Below, one piece after another: positions 51,290 through 61,444 of a stretch of DNA of 64,000 nucleotides. The stretch comes from Rhodobacter sp. NTK016B (GTDB lineage Bacteria > Pseudomonadota > Alphaproteobacteria > Rhodobacterales > Rhodobacteraceae), in NCBI RefSeq assembly GCF_017303295.1, contig NZ_JAFKOK010000017.1, forward strand, positions 1 to 64,000. The letters run 5' to 3'. The notes beneath the pieces were generated by a model. That model worked only from the letters and a program-made list of their open reading frames with translations, was not told the DNA's origin and ran no database searches. The stretch's first letter is position 1. Every line of letters starts with the position of its first letter. The translations under genes and the position numbers were made by a program.

Positions 51290-51330
51290 GCATGAGTATT
51301 TATGGCAAAGTGAAAGGGGGGGAGCCCGGC
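51290..51330 (+). repeat. GAGTATTT-type intergenic element
   Basis: CATGAGTATTTATGGCAAAG followed by GTGAAAGG and a G-rich stretch resembles the element on the minus strand at 59451. Unlike the CATCTTT copies, it does not follow a gene on its own strand: DUF6524 and VOC genes both lie on the minus strand. Confidence 0.45.
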
Positions 51331-51448
51331 CCTGATTTGGGGGCCGAACTCTGCCCCCTGCGTCCCCTTGTTTCGGGTAGACGTCGCAGAGCCGCCATGG
51401 GGCCGGGACAGCGAGTTCCGGCTACGTGGCCAGCAGGGGCTGTCGTGG

Positions 51449-51865
51449 TCAGTCGTCGCGGCCCGGCTCATTCGGGTCGCTGGAGAAGAGCGCAATCTTG
51501 TTGCCCTGCGGGTCGCGCAGATAGGCCACGTAGAAATGCGACCCATACGCGGCGCGAAAGCCCGGCGCGCCTTCATTCGTGCCACCGGCGGCAAGGGCGG
51601 CGGCATGAAGATCGCGTACCTGTTGCTGCGTGCGTGCCTGAAACGCGGTCATCGCGCCGTTTCCGGCCGAGGCCGGGCGGCCATCGAATGTGGGTTTGAC
51701 GTAGAAGTCGGGCGCGACCGGGTTTTGCCCCGGCGTCATTGGCAGGGCATAGCTCAGCCCCTCGGGGCCTTCGGTAAGCGCGTAACCCAGCGCGGGCAAA
51801 AGCGCGTCGTAGAAGCGTCTCGCACGGGCGATGTCGTCCGCGCCGACCGTGACATAGGCGATCAT
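51449..51865 (-). CDS. VOC/glyoxalase-fold protein 2
   Basis: This 138-residue VOC-fold protein starts MIAYVTVGADDIARARRFYD and is a paralogue of the one at 50354, with which it shares GGTxEGAPGxR and HFYxAYLRDPxGNK. Divergence in the first half suggests different ligands. GGAAAGGG lies before the ATG; a longer frame to 52012 is not supported. It is separated from the DUF6524 gene by a 299-bp gap with an intergenic element. Confidence 0.87.
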   Translation of the reverse strand: MIAYVTVGADDIARARRFYDALLPALGYALTEGPEGLSYALPMTPGQNPVAPDFYVKPTFDGRPASAGNGAMTAFQARTQQQVRDLHAAALAAGGTNEGAPGFRAAYGSHFYVAYLRDPQGNKIALFSSDPNEPGRDD

Positions 51866-52145
51866 GCGGGTGATTCCCTTTCCGGACCGGGCGCAGGTCG
51901 GATGCGCCTGTCGTTCCCGTGTAGATCGGCCCTGCCGCGCGCTCAACACCCGGCCCCGGACGCCCGCGCCCCGATAAGCCCCCGGCGCGGCGGCCTTCAG
52001 GCGCCGCGGCACACCAAGGCCGTGCGACGAAACCGGGCACCGAAACTGGGCGCCGAAACGGGCAGCGTCCGAAAAGACTGTTTCACCCGCGCGCGCGCAT
52101 CGCTATAGAACGCACGGTTTCACCAAACCGGGGAAGGACTCCGTC

Positions 52146-53441
52146 ATGGCCAACGTGGTTGTCGTAGGCGCCCAATGGGGCGACGAGGGCAAGGGCAAGA
52201 TCGTCGACTGGCTCAGCGAGCGCGCGGATGTGATCGCGCGCTTTCAGGGGGGCCATAATGCCGGCCATACCCTTGTCATCGACGGCAAGGTCTACAAGCT
52301 GAACGCGCTGCCCTCGGGCGTGGTGCGCGGCGGCAAGCTCAGCGTCATCGGCAATGGCGTGGTTCTGGACCCGTGGCATCTGGTCTCGGAGATCGCCAAG
52401 ATCCGCGATCAGGGTGTCGAGATCAGCCCCGAGACGCTGATGATCGCCGAGAACACGCCGCTGATCCTGCCGATCCATGGCGAACTGGACCGTGCGCGCG
52501 AAGAGGCGGCGTCCAAGGGCACGAAGATCGGCACGACCGGGCGCGGCATCGGCCCGGCCTATGAGGACAAGGTCGGGCGCCGCTCGGTCCGCGTGGCCGA
52601 TCTGGCCGATCCCGCGACACTGGCCGCGCGCATCGACCGGGCGCTTCAGCACCACGACCCGCTGCGGCGTGGTCTGGGCATCGAACCCGTCGACCGCGAG
52701 CGTCTGCTGGCCGATCTGACCGCCATCGCGGACGAGATCCTGCCCTATGCGGCGCCGGTCTGGAAAGTGCTCACCGAGGCGCGCAAGGCAGGCAAGCGCA
52801 TCCTGTTCGAAGGGGCGCAGGGCGCGCTTCTGGACATCGATTTCGGCACTTATCCTTTCGTCACCTCGTCCAACGTCATCGCCGGTCAGGCGGCGACCGG
52901 GGTGGGCGTCGGCCCGACCTCGATCGATTACGTGCTGGGCATCGTCAAAGCCTATACCACCCGTGTGGGCGAAGGTCCCTTCCCGACCGAGCTGGATGAC
53001 GAAGTCGGTCAGCGTCTGGGCGAGCGGGGCCATGAATTCGGCACCGTGACCGGGCGCAAGCGGCGCTGCGGCTGGTTCGACGCGGCGCTGGTGCGCCAGA
53101 CCTGCGCGACCTCGGGCGTTTCCGGAATCTCTCTGACGAAGCTCGATGTGCTCGACGGGTTCGACGTGCTGAAGATCTGCGTGGGATACGAGCTGGACGG
53201 CAAGCGGCTGGATTACCTGCCAATCGCCTCGGACCAACAAGCGCGCTGCACGCCGGTCTATGAAGAGATGGACGGCTGGTCGGAATCGACCGTGGGCGCG
53301 CGGTCCTGGGCCGATCTGCCGGCGCAGGCGATCAAGTATATCCGCCGCATCGAAGAGTTGATCCAATGCCCGGTGGCACTGGTCTCGACCTCGCCCGAGC
53401 GCGAGGACACGATCCTCGTTACCGACCCGTTCGCGGATTGA
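52146..53441 (+). CDS. purA: adenylosuccinate synthetase
   Basis: This 431-residue enzyme makes adenylosuccinate from IMP and aspartate with GTP in AMP synthesis. The N-terminal GDEGKGK loop, GGHNAGHT and the KLDVLDGFD guanine-binding region are all present. The length is normal. It is followed 2 bp later by the small DUF2842 gene, a common pairing in Rhodobacterales. GGAAGG is upstream of the ATG. Confidence 0.97.
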   Translation: MANVVVVGAQWGDEGKGKIVDWLSERADVIARFQGGHNAGHTLVIDGKVYKLNALPSGVVRGGKLSVIGNGVVLDPWHLVSEIAKIRDQGVEISPETLMIAENTPLILPIHGELDRAREEAASKGTKIGTTGRGIGPAYEDKVGRRSVRVADLADPATLAARIDRALQHHDPLRRGLGIEPVDRERLLADLTAIADEILPYAAPVWKVLTEARKAGKRILFEGAQGALLDIDFGTYPFVTSSNVIAGQAATGVGVGPTSIDYVLGIVKAYTTRVGEGPFPTELDDEVGQRLGERGHEFGTVTGRKRRCGWFDAALVRQTCATSGVSGISLTKLDVLDGFDVLKICVGYELDGKRLDYLPIASDQQARCTPVYEEMDGWSESTVGARSWADLPAQAIKYIRRIEELIQCPVALVSTSPEREDTILVTDPFAD

Positions 53442-53443
53442 TC

Positions 53444-53677
53444 ATGGCGTTGTCATACAAAACCCGGCGGCGGCTGTCGCTTCTGGTCCTGCTGGTCGCG
53501 CTGCCGCTCTACATCGTCGTGGCGATCAGCATCGTGGGCCTATTCGAGCGGCCGCCCATCTTGTTGGAGCTGCTGGTCTATGTCGTGCTGGGCGTGGTCT
53601 GGGCCTTTCCGCTGAAGGCGGTGTTCAAAGGGGTCGGGCAGGCCGATCCCGACGAAGATCCGCGCGACGAGTTGTAA
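53444..53677 (+). CDS. DUF2842 family small membrane protein
   Basis: This 77-residue protein has two transmembrane helices (about 11-30 and 40-60) and an acidic C-terminal tail (DPDEDPRDEL). It starts 2 bases after the purA stop and ends 4 bases before a strong terminator, so it is the last gene of a purA operon. The family is widespread in Rhodobacterales and uncharacterised. A longer upstream start inside purA is not likely. Confidence 0.88.
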   Translation: MALSYKTRRRLSLLVLLVALPLYIVVAISIVGLFERPPILLELLVYVVLGVVWAFPLKAVFKGVGQADPDEDPRDEL

Positions 53678-53681
53678 CGCG

Positions 53682-53712
53682 AAACGGGCGCCGAGGGATC
53701 GGCGCCCGTTTT
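53682..53712 (+). terminator. intrinsic terminator after purA operon
   Basis: ACGGGCGCCGA-GGGA-TCGGCGCCCGT is an 11-bp stem followed by TTTCGTTTTC. A-rich flanks on the left allow some use by the convergent gene, which ends at 53743. Confidence 0.92.
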
Positions 53713-53742
53713 CGTTTTCTGGCCGCGATGGCGTCGCGCCGG

Positions 53743-56700
53743 TTACTTCCCGGCGAAGCGACGAGCCTGTTCTGCGAATTCCGATCCCGAGGCGAGCTGG
53801 AACTGGCCGCGACGCGAACGCGCCAGGCTTCCCTGGCGCATCAGCAGACCGAAGGTGCGAAGCAGGTTCTCGCGCGAGCGCGTCATCGGCAGGCCGGTCG
53901 ACACGACGTGCCGCATGACCTGCGGGCGCGAGAATTCCTCGAGCCCCTCTACATGCGTAATATAGGCCGCAGCGGCCTCGGTCAGTTCGGCAAGTGTGGT
54001 CAGGTGCATGGGCCCGACGAAATCGTCGAAGGCCTTGCCCCGTGGCATCGGTGTCGCGGGCGCATCCTCGTCGAACAATTCCTCGACCGCGAGCGCCCCG
54101 GTATTGATCCGCCGCGGACGCACCAGCTCGGTGTCGCTGGGCCGGTCGATCCGCTGTTCGCTCACCAGCACCAGAGGCGGCTGCGCGCTGCGCGGACGCT
54201 CGGTGCGATGGCTTGCGGGACGTTGCGGGCGGCGCGGTCCGCGCTCGTCGCTGGCCTCGTCGCCATTGGGCCGGACCGAGCGTTCCAGATCGGCGCGGTA
54301 GCGGGCGATCTCGGCCTGCTGGGCCACTTCGGGGTTGCGGGCCGAACCGGCTTCCTCGTCGGCGCGGGTGGCGATGACGGCGGCTTTCAGATGGCTCAGC
54401 GTCGATTGACGGCGCTGCGCGTCTTCACCCGAAAGCTCGGTATCGGCCTGGATGATCAGACGATCGACAGCGGCGTCGGCTTCCTGCCCGCGCAGCAGCG
54501 CGCGGCGTTCGCTTTCGGCACGGCGCGCGGTTTCCGACTCGCGCTCGACGGCGGCGAGTTCGGCGACCAGCTCGGCTTCGTCCTCGGCGGCAAGGCCGGT
54601 GTCCCCCAGAGCGCGGGCAACGCGGGCTTCGATATCGTCATCATTGTCGGTCTCGGCGGCGTCTTCCGCGTCAACCGGGGTTTCGGCGGCGACGGGCTGG
54701 GTGTCTTCAAGCGCATCCTCATCGGAGAAACCGTCCTCGGCGAACGCCGCCATGGTGGCGCGCACGCTGTCGGTGGCGTCCCGCTGTCCGGCGTCAAGCG
54801 CGGCCGGGGCGGTTTCGCTCTGCGCGGGTTCGCTGTCCACTTGCGGGGCCGGAGCTGCCGCGCGCGGCGCCGGACGAACGATCACCACGCGGCGGCCCTG
54901 ACGAGGCGCGGCGGGCGTTTGCGACGCCGCAGCCTGTTCGGTCGCCGGGTCCGCAGCCTGATCGTCGCCATTGTCGCGCGCCGCCAGTTCGGCACGGACC
55001 TGCGCTTCTAGGCGCTGACGTTCCGCTGCCAGACGTTCACTCTCGTCAGTGTCGTCGGCGGCGCTTTCATTCGTGTCTTCAACGGCTTCTGACGCGTCGT
55101 CAACTTGAGTACCCTGCGCGTGGGCAAGGCGCGCGGCCTCGGCGGCAACAAGGTCGTCTTCGTCGCCAAGGTCGTCTGACATTTCAATGTCAGACATCGA
55201 ACCCTCTTCCGCCAGCCGCGCCGCAACGGCGGCAGCCTGACGCTCATCCTCAAGCCGCGCGGCTTCTTCGGCAGCCAGACGCTCAGCCTCAAGACGCGCC
55301 GCTTCCTCAGCAGCCCGACGCTCATCCTCAAGACGCGCTGCCTCCTCAGCAGCCAGACGCTCAGCCTCGAGCCGCGCCGCTTCCTCAGCAGCCTGACGCT
55401 CAGCCTCAAGACGCGCCGCTTCCTCAGCAGCCTGACGCTCAGCCTCAAGACGCGCTGCTTCCTCGGCAGCCTGACGCTCGGCCTCAAGCCGCACCGCTTC
55501 CTCGGCAGCCAAGCGCTCAGCCTCAAGCCGCGCTGCTTCCTCAGCCGCCTGACGCTCAGCCTCAAGACGCGCTGCCTCCTCAGCAGCCTGACGCTCAGCC
55601 TCAAGACGCGCCGCTTCCTCGGCCGCCAGACGCTCGGCCTCAAGACGCGCCTCTTCATCAGCCGCCAGACGCTCGGCTTCAAGCCGCGCAGCCTCCTCAG
55701 CAGCCTGACGCTCATCCTCAAGGCGCGCCGCTTCCTCAGCCGCGAGGCGCTCGGCCTCCATACGGGCGGCTTCCTCTGCGGCGCGGTCGCCATCGGCGGT
55801 CTCGTCCGCCAGTTCTTCCATCGACCCATAGAGCGGCGCGGGCTCAAACGGGGCCGCGTAGCCGCCATGGTCATTCTGGACCGGCGCGGCCTGACCCGCG
55901 TCGAACTGCTGATCGGCGAAAACCTGATTGTCGCCGTAATAGGCGGTCTGCGGGGCCTGCTGCGGCTCGGCCTCGGGCGCGGGCGCGAAATCGCCACTAT
56001 CCTGCCAGCCATTGTTCCAGCTCTGCGCCTCGTCCTGAGCCACGTCCTGCGACCAGCCATCATTCGTAACTGGTGCGGGGTCGAGCGCGGGCTCGGCGGG
56101 GCTTTCCTCCCATGCGGTGTCGATCCAGCCCTCGGCAGCCCAAGGGGTCTGCGCGTCGGCTTGCGTGTCGTCAAAGGGCGCGGCCTGCGCGAGCGTCTCG
56201 GTATCCGCGCCGGGCTGATTGGGCTGTTCGTCGGCGGGCGCGTCGACCAGATCGGTGGGCGCAGGTTCGGCGGGCGTGCCCCAGGCACCCTGCGCGTCCG
56301 CATCGGCCTGCGTCGCGATGTCCGCTGCCTCATCGGCCGACGCCATCGCATCCTGCACGGCGTCCTGAACATCCGCTTGCGGGGCCGCTGCAGGGGCTTC
56401 CTCCTGCTCGGCGGCGCGCACCTGCGCGACCGCGGCACGAATGCGCTGCAGCTTGGCCGAGATGTCGCTGAGTTGACCGGTTTCCAGCGGCTCGCTTTGC
56501 CCCTGATCGCCTTGGTCTTCGCCGGTCTGCGACGCGGCCTCTCCCCGGCGCGCAGCGGCATCGACCGCATCAGCGGCCGCGAGGGTCGAGGCGCTGGCGG
56601 CATGGCGCGGCGCGACGTTCTGCTCGGCGCGATCCTCGGCGGGCTGATCGGCGACCGCGTCGCTCCCCTGCTCCGCCGGTTCGCCATCGGCCTCGTCCTG

Positions 56701-56964
56701 CGCCGCCTCGATCTGAGGGCGCAACACGACACCGTTTTCCTGAATGCTCGCCTCGACCCGGCGCTTGATCTCGCGCTCGGCGATCCGGTGCAGCATCTCG
56801 GCATCCGGTGTCGGCGGCTCGGCCCCGAAATACCGGTCCTCGGCAGCGAGATCGCGGAAATACTCGGCGATCGCTTTCATCGTGCTGAACGGCTCGTCGA
56901 ACCCTTCGAGGGTGCACGAGAACGTGCCATACGACACCGTCAGGATTTTGCTCGGACCGACCAT
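53743..56964 (-). CDS. giant Glu/Arg/Ala-repeat protein, possible single alpha helix
   Basis: This 1,073-residue protein has three parts. The N-terminal part (about 1-80) has [20 protein letters not shown], which I recall from a family conserved in Rhodobacterales. A middle region is acidic and Gln/Ala/Asp-rich, then has fourteen 13-residue repeats of the form [13 protein letters not shown] (about 397-578). The C-terminal region (about 985-1073) is conserved, with [20 protein letters not shown]. The E/R spacing predicts a long stable helix. It is sometimes annotated as CheA, but no CheA domain exists here. TTG at 56982 is an alternative start. Confidence 0.8.
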   Translation of the reverse strand: MVGPSKILTVSYGTFSCTLEGFDEPFSTMKAIAEYFRDLAAEDRYFGAEPPTPDAEMLHRIAEREIKRRVEASIQENGVVLRPQIEAAQDEADGEPAEQGSDAVADQPAEDRAEQNVAPRHAASASTLAAADAVDAAARRGEAASQTGEDQGDQGQSEPLETGQLSDISAKLQRIRAAVAQVRAAEQEEAPAAAPQADVQDAVQDAMASADEAADIATQADADAQGAWGTPAEPAPTDLVDAPADEQPNQPGADTETLAQAAPFDDTQADAQTPWAAEGWIDTAWEESPAEPALDPAPVTNDGWSQDVAQDEAQSWNNGWQDSGDFAPAPEAEPQQAPQTAYYGDNQVFADQQFDAGQAAPVQNDHGGYAAPFEPAPLYGSMEELADETADGDRAAEEAARMEAERLAAEEAARLEDERQAAEEAARLEAERLAADEEARLEAERLAAEEAARLEAERQAAEEAARLEAERQAAEEAARLEAERLAAEEAVRLEAERQAAEEAARLEAERQAAEEAARLEAERQAAEEAARLEAERLAAEEAARLEDERRAAEEAARLEAERLAAEEAARLEDERQAAAVAARLAEEGSMSDIEMSDDLGDEDDLVAAEAARLAHAQGTQVDDASEAVEDTNESAADDTDESERLAAERQRLEAQVRAELAARDNGDDQAADPATEQAAASQTPAAPRQGRRVVIVRPAPRAAAPAPQVDSEPAQSETAPAALDAGQRDATDSVRATMAAFAEDGFSDEDALEDTQPVAAETPVDAEDAAETDNDDDIEARVARALGDTGLAAEDEAELVAELAAVERESETARRAESERRALLRGQEADAAVDRLIIQADTELSGEDAQRRQSTLSHLKAAVIATRADEEAGSARNPEVAQQAEIARYRADLERSVRPNGDEASDERGPRRPQRPASHRTERPRSAQPPLVLVSEQRIDRPSDTELVRPRRINTGALAVEELFDEDAPATPMPRGKAFDDFVGPMHLTTLAELTEAAAAYITHVEGLEEFSRPQVMRHVVSTGLPMTRSRENLLRTFGLLMRQGSLARSRRGQFQLASGSEFAEQARRFAGK
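55231..55776 (-). repeat. 39-bp tandem repeat, 14 units, inside the coding region
   Basis: Fourteen units of 39 bases encode the 13-residue repeat. Neighbouring units are almost identical at DNA level, which points to recent expansion by unequal recombination and likely length differences between strains. A degenerate fifteenth unit follows. Confidence 0.92.
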
Positions 56965-57136
56965 ACGCTTCTCAACCCTCAATGACTTCGAGGTCTACTG
57001 TTCAAGCTCGACTTTGACTGCCTCAAGGGTGCGCCAGTAAGGAGCGCACAAGGTAATTTCTTGATCGGATTGTGGCCAAGCTTGCCCGGACCTGCCCCAA
57101 TTGACAAGCGCCGGGCCATGGCGACAAGTAGCGCGC

Positions 57137-57820
57137 ATGTCGGTTCTCATGACGAAAACGCAGGGCGTCACCCTGATCGGCGGGGGCGCGCCAAGCGAGG
57201 CCTCGCTCAGCCGTGCGTTGGCCGTGGCCCCGCATCTGGTGGCGGCGGATGGCGGCGCGGATGCCGCGCTGGCGCTGGGATACCGGCCCGATCTGGTCGT
57301 GGGCGATCTCGATTCGCTCTCAGCGGGCGCCCGCGACACGCTGGGCGCCGCGCGCATCCACCATAATCCCGATCAGGAAACCACCGATTTCGACAAGGTG
57401 CTGGCGGCAGTCTCGGCGCCGGTGCTGATCGCGGTGGGCTTCACCGGCGCCCGGCTCGACCATACGCTGGCCGCGATGAGCACGCTGGCGCGCAATCCCG
57501 AGCGTCGGCTGATCCTCGATACCGGCGAGGATCTCTGCCTGCTCTGCCCCCCCGCCCTGTCGCTGCGGCTCGATCCCGGGACCCGCGTCTCACTCTACCC
57601 GCTGGCTCCGGTACGCTGCGCCTCGAACGGGCTCGAATGGCCTACCGACGCGCTGCATTTCGACCCGCTGGGGCGCATCGGCACCTCGAACGCCGCGCAA
57701 ACCGGGCCGATCCGCCTCGCCCCCGCCGCGCCGCACATGGTGCTTCTGGTCCCGGTCACCGCGCTCGACGCACTTCTGACAGGCCTGAAGGACGCGCCCA
57801 CCTGGCCGGCGCTTTCATAA
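57137..57820 (+). CDS. thiamine pyrophosphokinase
   Basis: This 227-residue enzyme forms thiamine diphosphate from thiamine and ATP. The N-terminal catalytic part has AADGGADAAL and VVGDLDSL, with ETTDFDK further on; these Asp residues bind magnesium and ATP. The C-terminal thiamine-binding part is shorter and less conserved, as in other alphaproteobacteria. ATGs at 57137 and 57149 are both possible. It stands alone, divergent from the giant helix protein, and copy 6 of the dispersed element follows. Confidence 0.9.
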   Translation: MSVLMTKTQGVTLIGGGAPSEASLSRALAVAPHLVAADGGADAALALGYRPDLVVGDLDSLSAGARDTLGAARIHHNPDQETTDFDKVLAAVSAPVLIAVGFTGARLDHTLAAMSTLARNPERRLILDTGEDLCLLCPPALSLRLDPGTRVSLYPLAPVRCASNGLEWPTDALHFDPLGRIGTSNAAQTGPIRLAPAAPHMVLLVPVTALDALLTGLKDAPTWPALS

Positions 57821-57914
57821 ATGCAACATGACTTCGCCTGAACAGGGCCGATGGCGGCCACCGGCTGTCATTTTTCCTACACTGCACGAAAGCCTGACCT
57901 TCAGCACAACCCGC

Positions 57915-57985
57915 ATCTTTAATCCGCAAATATCCTGGGGGGAGGGTCGGGCGCAGCACGAACCGGGGGGCAAAGCCCCCCTGCC
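57915..57985 (+). repeat. 3'-end intergenic element, copy 6
   Basis: The copy lies downstream of the thiamine pyrophosphokinase gene in the same orientation, between convergent genes. It has CATCTTTAATCC and AAATATCC. Hairpin 1 is degenerate (TCG/CGA ends) and hairpin 2 is GGGGGGC-AAA-GCCCCCC. Confidence 0.75.
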
Positions 57986-57989
57986 CGCT

Positions 57990-59363
57990 TCAGCAATTGG
58001 GCACGTTGACCGCAAGCCCGCCCAAAGCGGTCTCCTTGTATTTCTCGCTCATATCCGCGCCGGTCTGACGCATCGCCTCGATGCAATTATCGAGCGGCAT
58101 GAAATGCGCCCCGTCGCCGCGCAAGGCCAGCGAGGCCGCCGACACTGCCTTGATCGCCCCCAGCCCGTTGCGCTCGATACAAGGGACCTGCACCAGCCCC
58201 TTCACCGGATCGCAGGTCATGCCGAGATGATGCTCAAGCGCGATCTCGGCGGCGTTCTCGACCTGCTCGGGGCTGCCGCCCATCACCGCGCACAGCCCCG
58301 CCGCCGCCATCGACGCGGCCGAGCCCACCTCGGCCTGGCAGCCGCATTCGGCGCCCGAAATGCTGGCATTATGCTTGATCAACCCGCCAATCGCCGCTGC
58401 GGTCAGCAGGAAGTCCTCGACCTTCTCGGACGACGCGCCCGGCACATGGTCGAGCCAGTAACGGATCACCGCCGGCACCACGCCAGCCGCGCCATTGGTG
58501 GGGGCCGTCACAACCTGCCCGCCGGCGGCGTTTTCCTCGTTCACGGCCATGGCATAGACCGACATCCAGTCATTGATCACATGCGGCGCGGTCAGGTTCA
58601 GCCCCCGCTCGGCCAGCAGCGCCTGATGAATGCCGCGCGCGCGGCGCCTCACCTTCAGACCGCCGGGCAGGATCCCCTCGCCCTCGAGCCCGCGCTCGAT
58701 ACAGGCATTCATCACCGACCAGATCCGCGCGATGCCCGCTTTCAGCTCTTCAGGGCTGCGCCGCGTCAGCTCATTCGCGCGCTTCATCGTGGCGATCGGC
58801 AGCCCGCTTTCGCGCGCCATCGCCAACATCGCTTCGGCACTCTCGAACGGGTAGCGCACGGGCGTCGTGCCGGGGCCGCTATCGCCCGCATGCAGCTCGG
58901 CCTCGGTCACCACGAAACCGCCGCCGATGGAATAATAGGTCTCCTGCGCGATGACATCGCCCTGCGCATCGGTCGCCATCAGGATCATTCCGTTGGCATG
59001 CCCGGCCAAAGCCGGCCCGTAATCGAAGATCAGATCGGATTTCGGATCGAACTGCATCACCGGCAGATCGGGCGGGCTGACCTGTTTGCTGGCGGCAATC
59101 TCGGCCATCACCGCCTCGGCGCGCGCGGCATCGAAGCTTTCGGGCACGAATCCCGCAAGACCAAGGATCACCGCGCGGTCTGTCGCATGACCCACGCCCG
59201 TAAAGGCGAGCGAGCCATGCAGCGACGCCCGCAGCCCGTGCGGCTGGAACGGCGAGCCGCGCAGCCGATCAAGGAACCGCGCGGCGGCGACCATCGGCCC
59301 CATCGTATGCGAGGATGACGGGCCGACGCCGATCTTGAAGATGTCGAATACGGACAGGAACAT
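57990..59363 (-). CDS. sdaA: L-serine ammonia-lyase (iron-sulfur)
   Basis: This 457-residue single-chain L-serine dehydratase deaminates serine to pyruvate. The conserved N terminus, [20 protein letters not shown], and the cluster cysteines near [10 protein letters not shown] and [13 protein letters not shown] are present. The length is that of the fused alpha-beta form. Its stop lies five bases from the end of copy 6. A serine transporter is not adjacent. Oxygen sensitivity of the [4Fe-4S] cluster is expected. Confidence 0.96.
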   Translation of the reverse strand: MFLSVFDIFKIGVGPSSSHTMGPMVAAARFLDRLRGSPFQPHGLRASLHGSLAFTGVGHATDRAVILGLAGFVPESFDAARAEAVMAEIAASKQVSPPDLPVMQFDPKSDLIFDYGPALAGHANGMILMATDAQGDVIAQETYYSIGGGFVVTEAELHAGDSGPGTTPVRYPFESAEAMLAMARESGLPIATMKRANELTRRSPEELKAGIARIWSVMNACIERGLEGEGILPGGLKVRRRARGIHQALLAERGLNLTAPHVINDWMSVYAMAVNEENAAGGQVVTAPTNGAAGVVPAVIRYWLDHVPGASSEKVEDFLLTAAAIGGLIKHNASISGAECGCQAEVGSAASMAAAGLCAVMGGSPEQVENAAEIALEHHLGMTCDPVKGLVQVPCIERNGLGAIKAVSAASLALRGDGAHFMPLDNCIEAMRQTGADMSEKYKETALGGLAVNVPNC

Positions 59364-59450
59364 GGGCGCGCGCTCCGAAAGGATGTTCGCGCCACCCTAG
59401 CCGTCAGGCCCTGCCCCACTCGACCGCCAGCGACCCCCAAAGCCGCTTTT

Positions 59451-59485
59451 GCGCCCTCCCCCTTCACGCTGCCGAAAATACTCGA
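59451..59485 (-). repeat. GAGTATTT-type intergenic element
   Basis: On the minus strand, GTCGAGTATTTTCGGCAGCG is followed by TGAAGGGGGAGGGCGC, like the element at 51290. It lies downstream of the DUF2783 gene on the same strand, 109 bases past its stop. Confidence 0.45.
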
Positions 59486-59593
59486 CAGCGCCCTCACCGC
59501 CCGCGCACCGCCGGGACGGCCAGAGGACGGGGCGGCGGCCGAAGCGCGCGGGGGTGGGCGGGTGGAGCGCGCTTCGGCCGCCTGCGGGCCAGC

Positions 59594-59782
59594 TCAGCCC
59601 TCGGCCACCGCCAGCGCCTCGGCGATCACCGCCTCGTCGCCGATATGGTTCATCAGCGTCAGGATGAGCCGCGCGTTGAACGCGTCGCTCTCATCCTTGG
59701 TCTTGCCCTCATGCGCGTCGATCAGCATCTGATAAACATCGTCGGCGCGCGCCACGTTGCGGCTCGTGTTCAGGTGTCCCAT
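59594..59782 (-). CDS. DUF2783 family small protein
   Basis: This 62-residue helical protein belongs to DUF2783 (NARADDVYQMLIDAHEG-type core). AAGGAG eight bases before the ATG decides the start over a GTG that overlaps the upstream stop. It is the last gene of the flavin monooxygenase operon, with which the family is usually linked. Its role is unknown; a small subunit or accessory factor for the monooxygenase is the best guess. Confidence 0.82.
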   Translation of the reverse strand: MGHLNTSRNVARADDVYQMLIDAHEGKTKDESDAFNARLILTLMNHIGDEAVIAEALAVAEG

Positions 59783-59784
59783 TC

Positions 59785-61431
59785 TCACAGCTCCTTACCC
59801 ATATCGAGGCCTATCGCACGGCCAAGCGCCTGCGCGACCGCCTGTTCGTCCCAGGCTTCCCAGCGCGCCGCGACATGCTGGTCGGGGCGGATCAGGTAAA
59901 CGGCCGATGATGCGGCGCCCAGATAGCGCTCCCCCACAAGCGGCGCGTCGGCGGCAGAGACTTTCACGACCTCCAGATCGAGCCCCTGCGCACTGACACG
60001 CTCCGGCACCTCGGCATCGATGGCGAGGATCTGGAACGTCGCCCCCTTGCGCGCGCCCAGCCGGTCGATCAGGAACCCGTCGCCCAGCGGCACGTCCGGG
60101 CAGGGCGCGCCGGGCCGGGCCCGGGCCGGACCGCCCGGCAGGTCGTCCGCGCCGTTCAGCGGCAGGCCGTCATAATAGCAGGGCACCGACAGGCGGCCCG
60201 AATTGACGAAGGGCCGCGCGAAGTCATGGGTATCCGAAAGCGCCAGCACGGCGTCGCGGAAGATCTTCGAGATCTCGGATTTCGGGGTGATGAAATCGGT
60301 CGAACGGGTCGAGTTGAGGATATTCTCATCCGCGCCATGCACGCGCTCGTCCGAATAGCTGTCGAGCAGCGCCTCGGGGGCCTTGCCCTGAATCACCAGC
60401 CCCAGCTTCCAGCCCAGATTGTCGACATCCTGCATCCCCGAATTGGCGCCCCGCGCGCCGAAGGGCGAGACCTGATGCGCCGCATCGCCCGCGAAGAACA
60501 CGCGGCCATGGCGGAAGCGTTCCATCCGCTTGCACTGGAACGTGTAGATCGACGACCAGACCATGTCGTACTCGACCCCTTGCAGGAAGGCGTCGAGCCG
60601 GCGGCGGATATTCTCTTCTTTCAGCTCTTCCTTGCGGTCGACATCCCAGCCGATCTGGAAATCGACGCGCCAGACATTGTCGGGCTGACGGTGCAGCAGC
60701 ATCGACGCGCCTTCGCCATGGCTGGGCTCGAACCAGAACCAGCGCTCGGTCGGGAAATCCACGTCGCCCTTCATGCGGATATCGGCGATCAGGAAGCTGT
60801 CCCGGAACACCTTGCCGGTGAAGCCCAGTCCCAGCTTGTCGCGCAGCGGCGAACTGGCCCCGTCCGAGGCGACCAGCCAGTCGGCTTCGACCGTATAGGG
60901 GCCGTCGGGTGTCATCACCGTCAGCACGACATGGTCGTCCTTCACCTCGATCGCGTCGACGCGGTTCTTGCCGCGCAGCTGGATCGGCGCGCCCTCGGCC
61001 TGCAGCGCGCGCAGGCGTTCGATCATGAAGCTCTCGAAATAGGGCTGCTGCAGGTTGATGAAGGCCGGATACTTGTGGCCATCCTCGGGCAACAGGTTGA
61101 ATTCGAAAACCTTATGGTCGCGATGGAAAACCTTGCCCAGGTTCCATGTCACGCCCTTTTCAACCATCGGCGTGCCGCAGCCATAGCGGTCTGCAACCTC
61201 GAGGCACCGCTTCGAGAAGCAGATCGCGCGCGAGCCCATGCCGACGCCCTCGTGGTCGTCGAGCACCAGAACCGGGATCCCCTGCTGGCCCAGATCCAAC
61301 GCGGTGGCGACGCCGACCGGCCCGCCGCCCACCACCACGACCGGGTGCCGGACGGGCGCGTCGAGATCCTGATCGGCGGATTTCTCATAGGGGTACAGCT
61401 TGTAGGCAAGCGTATAGCGGTCGTCGAACAT
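59785..61431 (-). CDS. FAD-dependent aromatic-ring monooxygenase
   Basis: This 548-residue flavoprotein monooxygenase is of the class A (p-hydroxybenzoate hydroxylase) type, similar to 3-(3-hydroxyphenyl)propionate hydroxylase MhpA. It has VVGGGPVGVATALDLG (FAD dinucleotide motif), LVASDGASSPLR (DG motif) and VFFAGDAAHQVSPFGARG (GD motif), plus a C-terminal thioredoxin-like domain (about 420-548). The substrate is unknown but is likely a hydroxylated aromatic acid. Start MFDDRYTLAYKLYPYEK is used; DUF2783 follows and DinB precedes it. Confidence 0.88.
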   Translation of the reverse strand: MFDDRYTLAYKLYPYEKSADQDLDAPVRHPVVVVGGGPVGVATALDLGQQGIPVLVLDDHEGVGMGSRAICFSKRCLEVADRYGCGTPMVEKGVTWNLGKVFHRDHKVFEFNLLPEDGHKYPAFINLQQPYFESFMIERLRALQAEGAPIQLRGKNRVDAIEVKDDHVVLTVMTPDGPYTVEADWLVASDGASSPLRDKLGLGFTGKVFRDSFLIADIRMKGDVDFPTERWFWFEPSHGEGASMLLHRQPDNVWRVDFQIGWDVDRKEELKEENIRRRLDAFLQGVEYDMVWSSIYTFQCKRMERFRHGRVFFAGDAAHQVSPFGARGANSGMQDVDNLGWKLGLVIQGKAPEALLDSYSDERVHGADENILNSTRSTDFITPKSEISKIFRDAVLALSDTHDFARPFVNSGRLSVPCYYDGLPLNGADDLPGGPARARPGAPCPDVPLGDGFLIDRLGARKGATFQILAIDAEVPERVSAQGLDLEVVKVSAADAPLVGERYLGAASSAVYLIRPDQHVAARWEAWDEQAVAQALGRAIGLDMGKEL

Positions 61432-61444
61432 CGGGGCTCCTCCG

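Noticed and set aside
55231-55776. CRISPR-like tandem repeats
   Set aside because: The 39-base units are directly adjacent without spacers and encode a continuous 13-residue protein repeat.
53743-56964. CheA-type chemotaxis kinase
   Set aside because: No HPt, dimerisation, kinase or CheW-like domain is present. The annotation sometimes seen for relatives is not supported.
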